Shown: in pieces, positions 15,832 through 24,572 of the stretch | Numbering within the stretch: position 1 is the stretch's first letter | How the letters are laid out: the number at the start of each line of letters is the position of its first letter | Origin: Alphaproteobacteria bacterium | GTDB lineage: Bacteria; Pseudomonadota; Alphaproteobacteria; Acetobacterales; Acetobacteraceae | Assembly (NCBI GenBank): GCA_017307285.1 | Contig: JAFKFI010000049.1 | Location: forward strand, 1-64,000 | Reading direction: 5' to 3' | Length of the DNA stretch: 64,000 nucleotides | Program-made: the position numbers and the translations under genes | Notes under the pieces: generated by a model | Told to the model about the DNA's origin: nothing | The model's database searches: none | The model's input: the letters and a program-made list of their open reading frames with translations, nothing else

Positions 15832-18279
15832 ATGAGCCCGCTGCGCTGCGCCCTGTTCTCTGCCCTGCTCGTACTCGCCAATTGCGGACCGGTTCGCATC
15901 GGCCGGGAATCGGCGGCGCTGACGCTCAACTCCGGTGCCACGGACGCGCATGCGAGATCGCGGCCGATCGAGGAGGTGGCCTACCGCTCCGGATCGCCGG
16001 ATTTCTCCTGCAGCCAGGGCGCGATCACCTGCATGCGGGTGAATGGCCGCGCAGTCGGCGGAAACATCGTCCCCGCGACCTTCGGCGTGCCGTTCGCACC
16101 CGGACAGGTGCCGGCCGGAACCGCGCTCGCGGCGAACGTGGGCGGCCGGCCGGTGCCGCTGCAGATGGACGAGCGCTCCTCCTACCCGGACGGCTCGCTC
16201 CGCTTCGCGATCTTCAGCCTCGCCTTGCCGGAGGGATCGGCCGGGCAGGTCGTCTCGCTGGCGCGCGGTGCGGCAGCCGCCGGCCCGGTCGTCGATCCCG
16301 CATCGTGGCTCAATAGCGGACATGATGTGAAGGTGCTGGTGAACCTCTATTCGCCGCAGGTCTCCACGATCGTGCTGGGCAACAGAAAGGGCCACACGCC
16401 CGGAACACCGTTTCAGCCCGGCGAGACGATCACGGTGCGTCTCGGCGATGATCCGGCAGAGACCTACACTATCCGCGTCACCGAAAAGACCGCCGGCGGC
16501 AATTTCGCGACGTTGCGCCAGCTGTCCGAGGAGCTGAACCGCGCGATCAGCAAGAGCGCGAAATTCCGCTCCTACAAGATCGGCGAAGGCGGCGGCTACG
16601 AGACGCTCTGGGTGACGACGCGCGGCAGCGCCAATGTCCACCCGTTTACCGTGCGCGTGGAGACCAACTCCCAGGCGCCGGTACGCTCCGAGATCATCCA
16701 ACCCTACGAAGCCCCCAAGCGCTACAGCGCCTCGGCTCGCGCCATGCTCGGACGGTCCTCGCCGCACCCTTGGCTGTCCGGCCCGGTCGCCGGCGAGATC
16801 ATGCTGTCCGGCCCGCTGATCGGCGATGACGGCCGGCCTCATCCAAGGCTGACCGCGCGCATGAACCTGCGCGTCTATGCCGGCGTGCCGGAGGCGCGGA
16901 CCGACGTGATCCTCGAGGATCTTTGGACCTACCTGCCTGGCGCGCGCAACTGGACCTACGATGTCGCGATCGAACAGGACGGCAAGGTCGCGTTCCAGGA
17001 AGATGACCTCACGCACTACCACCACGCGCGCTGGCACAAGGTGGTGTGGTCGGGCGGCGACCCGAATGTCTTCGTGCAGTACGATCGGCATCATTTTCTC
17101 AACAGCCGCGCGGTGGCGCACTACGACGAGCGGCTGAACATCCCGGACTCGATCATCGAGGCCGACTACCGGAATCTCGCTAAGGCCAACACTGGCCCGA
17201 TGGGCAACGCCAACGTGATGCTCTATTTCGGTACCACGGGAGGGCGTGCCGATATCGGCCCGGTGCCGCGCTGGACCACGCTCTACCTGCTGACGATGGA
17301 CCCGCGCCAATACACGGTGATGATGGCCAATGCCGACGCCAGCGGCAGCATCCCGATCCACTATCGGGACCGCAAGACGGATCGGCCCGTCAGCATCGAC
17401 GATCACCCAGGAATCGTCACCGGGGACTGGCCGCCGTCGAGCGGCAAGGACAAGATCCCGCCGACGGAAAATGCTCCCACCCCCTGGAGCCCCGAGCCGT
17501 CGCACCAGCCATCGCTCGTGTTCGTCCCCTACATCGTGACCGGCGACCATTACTATCTGGAGGAATCGCAGTTCTGGGCCACCTGGAATCTCGGCGTCGC
17601 GTATCCGCCGAAGCGCGGCGGCGCCGAGGGGATCGTCATCGGAACGGAGCAGACGCGCCGGGACGCCTGGGCGTTGCGGGCGCTCGCGGAGGCTGCGGAG
17701 ATCACCCCCGATCGCGACCCGATGAAGCGCTATTTCGAGAGCAAGCTCGAAAACAACCTCAAATTCGCTCTCGCGCGCTACGCCAAGCGCTCCAATCCGA
17801 TCGGCCTTGATGCGTTCTTCAACGATCGGCCCGACAAGCGATTCGCTCCTTGGCAGGTGGACTTTCTCATCATCGTCCTCGACCAGATCGCCGGCAATCG
17901 CTACCCCGGCGCCGATACCTGGCTGCGCTGGCTCGGCGAGAACGGGGTGGGACTGTGGACCAACGAGCGGAACGGCTTCTGCCGGATGCACGCGCCGGCG
18001 GGCTGGCTGCTACGCAACCGCCCGGACGGCGCGCTCATCAGCAGCTGGTCGGAACTGCAAAACGCGAATTTCCCGAACGAGACGAGCTGCCCCACCGACT
18101 TCCCGAGGGAGTCGTACCCAAATTCGCCGCTCGGATACGTCTCCAACGGAATGGCGGCACTGGCGATCATGTCTGACCACGAATACCCCGGCGCGCGCCA
18201 AACCTACGATTGGCTGAACGAGCGGCAAAGCGGCGTGCCGTTCGCGCGCGACCCCACCTGGCGCATCGTGCCGCGCTAA
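15832..18279 (+). CDS. Large exported protein of unknown function, RIFT-barrel-like N-terminus
   Basis: 815 residues from ATG 15832, with GGAGGT just upstream. The N-terminus MSPLRCALFSALLVLANCGP is an export signal; LANC may be a non-standard lipobox. At residues 75-135 the pattern VPATFGVPFAPGQVPAG, VPLQMDERSSYPDGSLRFAI resembles the N-terminal RIFT barrel of rhamnogalacturonan-lyase-like (PcRGLX/YetA) proteins. I assign it tentatively. The rest is rich in Trp, Tyr, His and Asp (HYHHARWHKVVWSGGDPN, DHYYLEESQFWATWNLG) and ends with helical stretches such as YPGADTWLRWLGENG, reminiscent of an alpha/alpha-barrel lyase or hydrolase. A carbohydrate-active role is an inference. The antisense strand also has a long open frame, which is a shadow. 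Confidence 0.6.
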   Translation: MSPLRCALFSALLVLANCGPVRIGRESAALTLNSGATDAHARSRPIEEVAYRSGSPDFSCSQGAITCMRVNGRAVGGNIVPATFGVPFAPGQVPAGTALAANVGGRPVPLQMDERSSYPDGSLRFAIFSLALPEGSAGQVVSLARGAAAAGPVVDPASWLNSGHDVKVLVNLYSPQVSTIVLGNRKGHTPGTPFQPGETITVRLGDDPAETYTIRVTEKTAGGNFATLRQLSEELNRAISKSAKFRSYKIGEGGGYETLWVTTRGSANVHPFTVRVETNSQAPVRSEIIQPYEAPKRYSASARAMLGRSSPHPWLSGPVAGEIMLSGPLIGDDGRPHPRLTARMNLRVYAGVPEARTDVILEDLWTYLPGARNWTYDVAIEQDGKVAFQEDDLTHYHHARWHKVVWSGGDPNVFVQYDRHHFLNSRAVAHYDERLNIPDSIIEADYRNLAKANTGPMGNANVMLYFGTTGGRADIGPVPRWTTLYLLTMDPRQYTVMMANADASGSIPIHYRDRKTDRPVSIDDHPGIVTGDWPPSSGKDKIPPTENAPTPWSPEPSHQPSLVFVPYIVTGDHYYLEESQFWATWNLGVAYPPKRGGAEGIVIGTEQTRRDAWALRALAEAAEITPDRDPMKRYFESKLENNLKFALARYAKRSNPIGLDAFFNDRPDKRFAPWQVDFLIIVLDQIAGNRYPGADTWLRWLGENGVGLWTNERNGFCRMHAPAGWLLRNRPDGALISSWSELQNANFPNETSCPTDFPRESYPNSPLGYVSNGMAALAIMSDHEYPGARQTYDWLNERQSGVPFARDPTWRIVPR

Positions 18280-18295
18280 CCGGTTGAGAGAGACG

Positions 18296-18314
18296 GGCGG
18301 CGAACTCCGCCGCC
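18296..18314. terminator. Hairpin between convergent genes
   Basis: Seven-base-pair GC stem (18296-18302 with 18308-18314) around a five-base loop in the 49-base gap between two convergent genes. More pairing is possible with a bulge. No T tract, so the call rests on position and stem alone. Confidence 0.35.
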
Positions 18315-18328
18315 GTCCGTCAACCTCG

Positions 18329-18892
18329 CTACGTTTTGTTGTGCTGCTCCATGTAGGCGCGGGTGTGATGATGCACCTGGCCGTTCTCGTCCCTGTACTC
18401 GCGCGACTTCAGATCGTCGTTGTCGCCCTGCGTTTTGCCTTTGTCTTGACTGCTGGCGGCACGATGGCCCTCGCCTGAAGCACGGCCACTGCTCTCCTGC
18501 CTTGATCCTCCACGTGCACTCCCGGTCTTGCCATCGTGCCGTCCGTGGTCGCGCGCGGTCGTTTTGCCATGCGGCGCCGACGCCTTTGTGCCGCCCGCCC
18601 CTCCGTCCTCTCCCTTACTTTCGGAGCGATGGATGAATTTGAAGAAGCGGCTGGCATGTCCGTCGGCTGTCTTGTCCTGGTAGAGGAAGGCGAGCTCCCG
18701 ATCCTCGAATGTCTCGAAGAAGTCATCCCAGGAGATCGGCTCGAGCGACTCCTCGGGCTTGTCGAAGTCGATCCGCAGAATGCCCGAACCGTCCTTGCCC
18801 TCGGTTCCCCGCACGCGAGTTGGCTGGCCGCCGCGCGCCTCCGCCCATTCCTGGATGAAATCGTGATCGGTGGTTGTGTTGCCTTGGGCCAT
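18329..18892 (-). CDS. Hypothetical protein with charged low-complexity tail
   Basis: 187 residues from ATG 18892, preceded by GAGGAGGCGAGG. An in-frame start at 19024 would add 44 basic residues and overlap the neighbouring promoter. Residues 1-88 form a compact conserved-looking domain (TTDHDFIQEWAEARGGQPTR, SWDDFFETFEDRELAFLYQD, SRFFKFIHR). Proteins with this domain are sometimes named 1,4-alpha-glucan branching enzyme, but nothing catalytic of that enzyme is present. Residues 89-187 are a disordered tail rich in Gly, Lys, Arg, Ser and His, ending REYRDENGQVHHHTRAYMEQ plus HNKT. The tail suggests a nucleic-acid or stress-related role, which is inference only. Confidence 0.65.
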   Translation of the reverse strand: MAQGNTTTDHDFIQEWAEARGGQPTRVRGTEGKDGSGILRIDFDKPEESLEPISWDDFFETFEDRELAFLYQDKTADGHASRFFKFIHRSESKGEDGGAGGTKASAPHGKTTARDHGRHDGKTGSARGGSRQESSGRASGEGHRAASSQDKGKTQGDNDDLKSREYRDENGQVHHHTRAYMEQHNKT

Positions 18893-19049
18893 CCTCGCCT
18901 CCTCTGCCGAATGATGAGTCCGTTGCCGGCTAACCATGCAGCCGCGCCCGCGGTTGCATCCCCGTCCAAAAGCAGAATCGGAACCCGAGGAACTTACCTG
19001 CGTTGCCCTATGCGCTACGGCCACGTCTCACTTTCGAGGGGTTCCACCT

Positions 19050-20129
19050 TTGGCGAAGATCCGCGTCGCCGTCGTCGGGGTTGGCAATTGTGCGTCGTCC
19101 CTCGTTCAGGGAATAACCTTCTATCGCGACGCTTCCGCCGGAGACGCCGTGCCCGGCCTGATGCACGTCGATCTCGGCGGCTACCACGTCTCGGACGTGA
19201 CGTTCTGTGCGGCCTTCGACGTGACGCGGGCAAAGGTCGGGCTCGATCTCGCCGAGGCCATCGACGCCGAGCCAAACAACACCTTTACGTTCGCCACGGT
19301 GGCGCCGACCGGCGTGACGGTGCGACGCGGCCCGACGATGGATGGGATCGGGCGCTACGTGCGCGGCGTGGTCGAGGAATCCGACGCCCCCCCGGTCGAC
19401 GTCGCTGCCGTGCTGCGCCGCGCCGAGACCGACGTGCTGGTGTCCTACCTTCCGGTCGGCGCCGAGGCCGCGACCCGCTGGTACGCCGAGCAGGCACTCG
19501 CCGCCGGCTGTGCCTTCGTCAACTGCATCCCGGTATTCATCGCCTCCAACCCGATCTGGGCCGCGCGCTTCGAGGCCAAGCGCCTGCCGATCCTCGGCGA
19601 CGACATCAAGTCCCAGGTCGGTGCGACGATCGTGCATCGGATGCTCGCGAATCTGTTCCGCGAGCGCGGCGTCCGGCTCGATCGCACCTACCAGCTCAAT
19701 TTCGGCGGCAACACCGATTTCATGAACATGCTGGAACGCGACCGGCTGGAATCGAAGAAGCTGTCCAAGACCCGCGCAGTCAACAGCCAGCTGGCGGAGC
19801 CGCTATCGGACGCCCTCGCCCATGTCGGCCCCAGCGACTACGTGCCGTGGCTGAATGATCGGAAATGGTGCTACATCCGCATGGAGGGCACCACCTTCGG
19901 CAACGTGCCGCTGAACTGCGAGCTGAAGCTTGAAGTTTGGGATTCGCCGAATTCGGCTGGCGTGGTGATCGACGCCGTACGCTGCGCCAAGCTCGCACTC
20001 GATCGCGGCATCGGCGGTGCGCTCACGGGCCCCTCCAGCTATTTCATGAAGAGCCCGCCCGAGCAATTCACCGACCACGAGGCGCGGCTCCGCACCGAGG
20101 CGTTCATCCGCGGCGAGGCGGCTCGCTAG
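19050..20129 (+). CDS. Inositol-3-phosphate synthase
   Basis: 359 residues from TTG 19050 with GAGGGG about nine bases upstream. The NAD-binding loop is [17 protein letters not shown] at about residues 6-22. Further myo-inositol-phosphate synthase motifs are [41 protein letters not shown] and [20 protein letters not shown]. The short prokaryotic (actinobacterial/archaeal) type has about 360 residues, as here. It turns glucose-6-phosphate into inositol-1(3)-phosphate with NAD. The phosphatase-like gene 42 bases downstream could dephosphorylate the product (inference). Inositol may feed phosphatidylinositol or an inositol-containing glycan made by the operon that converges from the right. Confidence 0.9.
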   Translation: MAKIRVAVVGVGNCASSLVQGITFYRDASAGDAVPGLMHVDLGGYHVSDVTFCAAFDVTRAKVGLDLAEAIDAEPNNTFTFATVAPTGVTVRRGPTMDGIGRYVRGVVEESDAPPVDVAAVLRRAETDVLVSYLPVGAEAATRWYAEQALAAGCAFVNCIPVFIASNPIWAARFEAKRLPILGDDIKSQVGATIVHRMLANLFRERGVRLDRTYQLNFGGNTDFMNMLERDRLESKKLSKTRAVNSQLAEPLSDALAHVGPSDYVPWLNDRKWCYIRMEGTTFGNVPLNCELKLEVWDSPNSAGVVIDAVRCAKLALDRGIGGALTGPSSYFMKSPPEQFTDHEARLRTEAFIRGEAAR

Positions 20130-20171
20130 GCACTGGCGCCGCCCGCTCGATCCTGCGCTAGTATCGCGCAT

Positions 20172-20780
20172 ATGTCAGGCACAACGACGTTCCATCTCAT
20201 CCGCCACGGCGATTACGGCCTGCTCGGACGTGTCCTCGCCGGCCGCACCACGGGCCACTCGCTCAACGAGAACGGGATGGCCCAGGCGCGCGCAGTCGCC
20301 GACGCACTGGCCGCGCTGCCGATCGCCGCGATCGTCTCTAGTCCGCTCGAGCGCACAAGGCAGACCGCCGAGCCGATTGCCGAACGGCTCGGGCTCGACG
20401 TGGCGATCGACCCCGACCTGACCGAGATCGATTTCGGCGACTGGACCGGACGCACCTTCGAGTCATTGCGCGCCTGGCCGGGCTGGCCTGCCTTCAACCG
20501 GTTCCGCAGCACCGCGCAAATTCCCGGCGGGGAATCGATGCTCGCCGTGCAGACGCGCAGCCTCGGCGCGGTGCTGCGCCTGCGCACCGCCTATCCCGAC
20601 GGCGATGTGGCTGTCGTCAGCCACGGAGACGTCATCAAGTCAATCGTCGCGCATTTCCTCACCATCCCGCTGGACATGTTCCGCCGGTTCGACATCGCGC
20701 CCGCCTCGCGCAGCGTCGTGACGTTGAGCGACGAGGACGCGCGGGTGCTCGCAGTCAACATCCCGCCGCCGCGACTCTGA
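20172..20780 (+). CDS. Histidine phosphatase family protein
   Basis: 202 residues. The catalytic histidine motif is LIRHGDYGLL with RHG at about residues 11-13. The second part of the site is SSPLERTRQTAEPIAERLG and the general acid lies in LTEIDFGDWTGRTFESL. The second catalytic His is in VVSHGDVIKSIVAHFL. This is the phosphoglycerate-mutase-like branch that includes many small phosphatases. Substrate is not determined by sequence. Close linkage to inositol-phosphate synthase suggests an inositol-phosphate phosphatase, or removal of another small phosphate ester. Its 3' end overlaps the converging GT9-like gene by 26 bases. Confidence 0.88.
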   Translation: MSGTTTFHLIRHGDYGLLGRVLAGRTTGHSLNENGMAQARAVADALAALPIAAIVSSPLERTRQTAEPIAERLGLDVAIDPDLTEIDFGDWTGRTFESLRAWPGWPAFNRFRSTAQIPGGESMLAVQTRSLGAVLRLRTAYPDGDVAVVSHGDVIKSIVAHFLTIPLDMFRRFDIAPASRSVVTLSDEDARVLAVNIPPPRL

Positions 20781-21666
20781 CCCGCAGATCGGCGCGCAGC
20801 CGCGCCAGCGGGCCGCTCCAGTCGCCCTCGACGTCCTGCCGGTAGAGAAGCGTCGCCGGATACCACGGCGAATGGCAGCCATCCGTCATCCAGCGCCAAT
20901 CGCAATCCCGCCGCAGCAACAGGCAAGTCTGGCGGCCCAGCGCGCCCGCGAGATGCGCCACCATCGTATCGACCGTGACGATCACGTCCAACGCGGCGAT
21001 CACCGCCGCCGTCATCAGCACGTCCGCGCCCGCCGGCACCGCGCCGCGAAGCGCCGGCGAGTCTCCTGCGTGCTCTTGTCGATGTTGCAGGCACCAGCAA
21101 TGCACGCCGGGGATCGCCAGTGCTTTGCGCAATCTCTCGAACGGCACCGAGCGCGCATCGTCCCAGCCACCCGATTGCCAGCACAGCCCGATGTTCAGCC
21201 CGCTCCGCCGGTCGAGCTTTGCGGGGCGGACGGAGAAATACGGCACCACATCGCCCAGCGCATCGAGCCGGAGCGCGTGGGCGAGCTCCATGATCTCCAC
21301 ATCACGCTCGGCCGGTGGCGCAGGAGCGGACGGCCGGAACGGGATCAACCGGTCGATCCCCGGATTCGTCGACAGCAACCCGAACAGCTCCGGCTGCATC
21401 TCGACGCTCACCGAGGCGGCGCGCCGGCGCAGTTCGGGCAGATACCGGGCGAACTGGATGGTGTCGCCAAGCCCGTGATAGCAGCGCACCAGCACATCCC
21501 GGCCGTCGAAGTCCTGGCCATCCCAGACCCAGCGCCGATGATACGGTAAGCTCGGGTCGTCCCGCTCGTCCAGGTCACGCGCGGCGAGCACCGCATCGCT
21601 GATCGTGTGCGCCGCGCGAAAATCGCCCCGTCGCATCGCGTCAATCCAGCTCGCCTCGGCGCTCAC
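20755..21666 (-). CDS. GT9/heptosyltransferase-like protein
   Basis: 303 residues from ATG 21666. The centre has DVLVRCYHGLGDTIQFARYL, the conserved glycine-rich loop of heptosyltransferase-fold proteins often found next to TPR domains. Then come IDRLIPF, LNIGLCWQSGGWDDARSVPF and DVIVTVDTMVAHLAGALGRQ, the last being the GT9 donor-site motif (D-T-x-x-A-H-L-A-G-A). The N-terminal 50 residues are helical. The final segment CHSPWYPATLLYRQDVEGDW is also family-like. It probably adds a sugar to a glycan. This is the last gene of an eight-gene overlapping operon; its start lies inside the end of the methyltransferase gene (ATGA). Confidence 0.8.
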   Translation of the reverse strand: MSAEASWIDAMRRGDFRAAHTISDAVLAARDLDERDDPSLPYHRRWVWDGQDFDGRDVLVRCYHGLGDTIQFARYLPELRRRAASVSVEMQPELFGLLSTNPGIDRLIPFRPSAPAPPAERDVEIMELAHALRLDALGDVVPYFSVRPAKLDRRSGLNIGLCWQSGGWDDARSVPFERLRKALAIPGVHCWCLQHRQEHAGDSPALRGAVPAGADVLMTAAVIAALDVIVTVDTMVAHLAGALGRQTCLLLRRDCDWRWMTDGCHSPWYPATLLYRQDVEGDWSGPLARLRADLRVRVAAAGC

Positions 21667-22541
21667 GGGTCTGGCTGTTGCAGCACGAAGGCCCGTCCGT
21701 CCCAGAGCTTGAATGGCACGTCTCCCAACACCCTCGCCGCGAGATCATATGCCGACGCCCAACGCACGGCGTGAGCAATATCGGCCGCCGGGTCGCCCCC
21801 ATACGATAAATTGAGAATCACGAGCGCACCGCCTGGCCGCAGGATGCGGGCCGCATCGGCGACGTGACGCTCCGCCACCGCCGATCCCGCTTGCATCAGG
21901 TATGGGAAGCTATCCACGGCCAGCACCAGATCGAAGGCGCCCGACGGCACGAGCGCGAGATCGGTTCCCGAGCAGGCCGCAAACGTGACGTTGGCGGCCA
22001 TGCAGCGCCGTCGTGCCTCATCGATCATCGCTCGAGAAACATCGAGACCCCGTACGGAACGCACCCGCCCAGCGAGCGCAGCGGCCACGCGGCCGATCCC
22101 GCAGCCGAGATCGAGCACGTCGGATACCGGCCCGATCAGGCGCGCCGCGCCGAGCCACGCCACGATTTCGTCTGTCGCGTCGGCCAGGATTGCCGGATCG
22201 CCGAGCGAGTAAGCCGCGACGCTGGCCTCGGGCGAAGCCTGCAGCGCGCGGTCGAACATGCGCCCGATCCGTTCGACGGCTGCGCCGCTCGGCGCGGTCA
22301 GCGTCTCGTGAGTTACATCCGCGAACATCGCGCGCAGATCCTGCAAGCTCTCCCGCCGCGTCCTGACGACATGAAGCAGCGCACGCCCTCGCGGCGTTTC
22401 GTCCGATGCAAGCGTCTCGGCGATCGCATCGGGCGATGCTCCCGCCAGCAGCAAGCGCGCCAGCGCGACCTCGGCCGAGATGCGGCCTGCCAGATAGAGC
22501 CCGATCTCGCCGCCGCCCGTCACACTGGCACCAGACGGCAC
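21663..22541 (-). CDS. SAM-dependent methyltransferase with helical N-terminal domain
   Basis: 292 residues. The C-terminal two thirds are a class I methyltransferase: VLDLGCGIGRVAAALAGRVR at about residues 143-162, VRGLDVSRAMIDEARRRC, FDLVLAVDSFPYLMQAGS and LRPGGALVILNLSYGGDP. The N-terminal 130 residues are alpha-helical (EIGLYLAGRISAEVALARLL; ASPDAIAETLASDE) and may bind a partner or substrate. The gene overlaps the acetyltransferase gene by 22 bases and the GT9-like gene by four, so all three are translationally coupled. Methylation of a sugar or of a lipid-linked intermediate is a reasonable guess. Confidence 0.85.
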   Translation of the reverse strand: MPSGASVTGGGEIGLYLAGRISAEVALARLLLAGASPDAIAETLASDETPRGRALLHVVRTRRESLQDLRAMFADVTHETLTAPSGAAVERIGRMFDRALQASPEASVAAYSLGDPAILADATDEIVAWLGAARLIGPVSDVLDLGCGIGRVAAALAGRVRSVRGLDVSRAMIDEARRRCMAANVTFAACSGTDLALVPSGAFDLVLAVDSFPYLMQAGSAVAERHVADAARILRPGGALVILNLSYGGDPAADIAHAVRWASAYDLAARVLGDVPFKLWDGRAFVLQQPDP

Positions 22542-23521
22542 ACCGCGTTCATGCGATCGGCCCCGCCCCAGGCGTATTTGTAGCTCTCGCCGCCGCGCAG
22601 GAAGTGCAGCTCCGTCCTGCCCTCCCGCACCGCCGCTTCGATCATCGCGCCGAGGAGGACTGTGCCAGGGCTCTCCCGCGCATGGTGCGGGTCATAGGCG
22701 CTGAGGTAGAACAGAATGCGTCGCGGCCTCACCAGGAGCGCGTAATACGCCGCGACGATGCGGGTTTCGAAGCGCAGCACCTGCAATCGCAATGCACCTT
22801 CCGCCAGCAGCAACGGTGCGGCATTGCGATGGAACGCCCGGACGCGCGGATCGCCAAGCACGCCCTCCCCGCCCCATCGCGTTTCGTGCAAGCGGAACAG
22901 CTCATCCAGCAGAGCGCCCGCGGTTTCCTCGGTCGCGATCTCGATCGTGCAGCCGCCGATGCGGTCGACACGATGCCGGTTCATACGCAGCTTGCGCAGC
23001 ATCGGTGCAGGAACGCAGGCCCGCAGTTGCTCCACAGTCTCAGGCAGCCCCAGCACCGGGCACGCATCAGCCGCCCGCCATTCGCCGCGCCAGCCGTCCG
23101 GAGGGTCGGCCGCGCGCAGATGCGCGTCGGGCGGCACGTCGATTAAGTCGCAAGACGTCACGCCATCCCGCCGCGCCTGATGCAGTGCCATTCCGAGCAA
23201 TCGCCCGGCCGCATCGGCGGGAACACCGGGGGCAAGCAGCGCATCCTGATAATCGGTGATCCCGGCACCCATCGGCAGCAGCTTGCGCTCGGATCGGTTG
23301 TCCAGGACGTAGAGCGGCAGGATGCCCGCCAGCGCTTGCCCGTCATGCAGCACTGCGACCCGCGGCAGCCCGTTGCCGAATTGCCGCCACCAGGGCAGCA
23401 GCCACGCCGGCGACTGAAAGGGCGTCGAGGTCGGAACTCGGCGCCACAGTTGCTCCCAATCGGGACGCAGCGCGGCGAGTGGTGCATCGCTCGTGATCAG
23501 ATCGACGGCGAGAATCGTCAC
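22520..23521 (-). CDS. GNAT-family acetyltransferase, CelD/BcsL-like
   Basis: 333 residues from GTG 23521, which overlaps the stop of the upstream glycosyltransferase gene (GTGA). A longer in-frame start would cover another gene. The N-terminus (LRPDWEQLWRRVPTSTPFQS, PAWLLPWWRQFG) is the typical opening of CelD/BcsL proteins. The C-terminal acetyltransferase domain contains RKLRMNRHRVDRIGG, LLDELFRLHETRWGGEGVLG, ALRLQVLRFETRIVAAYYAL and SPGTVLLGAMIEAAVREGRT, ending in FLRGGESYKYAWGG. Such proteins accompany exopolysaccharide and cellulose loci and are thought to acylate glycans or amino sugars in the cytoplasm. Confidence 0.85.
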   Translation of the reverse strand: MTILAVDLITSDAPLAALRPDWEQLWRRVPTSTPFQSPAWLLPWWRQFGNGLPRVAVLHDGQALAGILPLYVLDNRSERKLLPMGAGITDYQDALLAPGVPADAAGRLLGMALHQARRDGVTSCDLIDVPPDAHLRAADPPDGWRGEWRAADACPVLGLPETVEQLRACVPAPMLRKLRMNRHRVDRIGGCTIEIATEETAGALLDELFRLHETRWGGEGVLGDPRVRAFHRNAAPLLLAEGALRLQVLRFETRIVAAYYALLVRPRRILFYLSAYDPHHARESPGTVLLGAMIEAAVREGRTELHFLRGGESYKYAWGGADRMNAVCRLVPV

Positions 23522-24564
23522 GCCGCCACCCGCGCCGCCAACGCGGCATAACGTGCGAAATATTCGTCCACCATACGCGTCCGCGAGAAGCGCGCTCGCG
23601 CCGCCGCTCGGCACGCCGCGGGGTCGATCGTCTCCACACGACCGATCGCCGCCGCCATCTCGCCCGCATCGCGCACCAAAAATCCAGTCCGCCCGTGCTC
23701 GACGATTTCCGCCAGCGCACCAGCGCGGAACGCAATCACGGGCGTGCCGCAGGCCAGCGCCTCCATCGCGACGAGCGAGCTGGTCTCCGGCGCCAAGCTC
23801 GGCACCAGCAGGCAGCGCGCCGCGCACAACAGGCGACGCTTGCGCGAGAACCCAAGCGGCCCGAGGAACCGCCGGCGGTGATCGAGGCGAGGCTCAATTA
23901 GGTCGGCGAAATAGGCCCGATGCTCAGGATAGGAAAACACCTCGCCACCGATGAGCAGCGAAGCGCTGGCGGCGCGCGCGGCATCGAGCGCAACATGCAC
24001 GCCCTTCTCCGGACAGATGCGCGCAAGCATGAGCGCAAACCCGCGTTTCGCGTGCGCCGCCTCCGACAACCTCTCCACGTCGACACCGTTGGCAATCGGC
24101 GGCAACAACTCCGAGCCGCGCGGACAGCTCGCGTGCTGCGACATGGATACGCATTGCAGCCAAATGCCGGGGCGCGACGAAACCAGCGCCTCACGCGGAT
24201 ACCACAACGGGGGCAGATGCAACGTCGCCAACACAGGCGGCCCCGACGCCGGCAAGCACGCCGCAAAGTCGAGCCCGTGCATATGCACGACATCGACCGG
24301 CTCCCGCCGCAGCACACCCTCCATCGCTTTACGCGTCGCCGCCTGCGCGCCTCGCCGCTCGGCGTCGCCGATCGTGCCGCATGGGACCGGCGGCGTCGCC
24401 ACCAGCTCGCCCGCGACGGACGAGCCCTGGCAAGCGACAACGACTGAGCGATGACCGGCCGCAACCAGCGCCTCGTCGAGCGCGGACAGCACCTGCTCGG
24501 CGCCACCCACCGCGTCAGGGCCGACGGGTGCGAGGGAGTAGGCGACGCTGAGCACGGTCAGCAT
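23518..24564 (-). CDS. Glycosyltransferase family 4
   Basis: 348 residues from ATG 24564, eight bases after the glycosidase gene ends. N-terminal GT-B domain: LSVAYSLAPVGPDAVGGAEQ with the GGAE loop, DVVHMHGLDFAACLP and VLATLHLPPLWYP. C-terminal donor domain: FALMLARICPEKGVHVALDA, LLIGGEVFSYPEHRAYFADL, FLGPLGFSRKRRLLCAARCL and VPSLAPETSSLVAMEALACG, which holds the E-x7-E type pair. It ends VEHGRTGFLVRDAGEMAAAI, as GT4 enzymes usually do. Retaining transfer from a nucleotide sugar; acceptor unknown. In such loci these enzymes extend an exported glycan on the cytoplasmic side of the membrane. Confidence 0.9.
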   Translation of the reverse strand: MLTVLSVAYSLAPVGPDAVGGAEQVLSALDEALVAAGHRSVVVACQGSSVAGELVATPPVPCGTIGDAERRGAQAATRKAMEGVLRREPVDVVHMHGLDFAACLPASGPPVLATLHLPPLWYPREALVSSRPGIWLQCVSMSQHASCPRGSELLPPIANGVDVERLSEAAHAKRGFALMLARICPEKGVHVALDAARAASASLLIGGEVFSYPEHRAYFADLIEPRLDHRRRFLGPLGFSRKRRLLCAARCLLVPSLAPETSSLVAMEALACGTPVIAFRAGALAEIVEHGRTGFLVRDAGEMAAAIGRVETIDPAACRAAARARFSRTRMVDEYFARYAALAARVAA

Positions 24565-24572
24565 CCCACGTC

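Noticed and set aside
15712..17991. A 759-codon open frame antisense to the large exported protein
   Set aside because: No family motifs, Arg/His/Gly-rich composition typical of a GC-rich shadow, while the plus strand has a signal peptide and a ribosome site.
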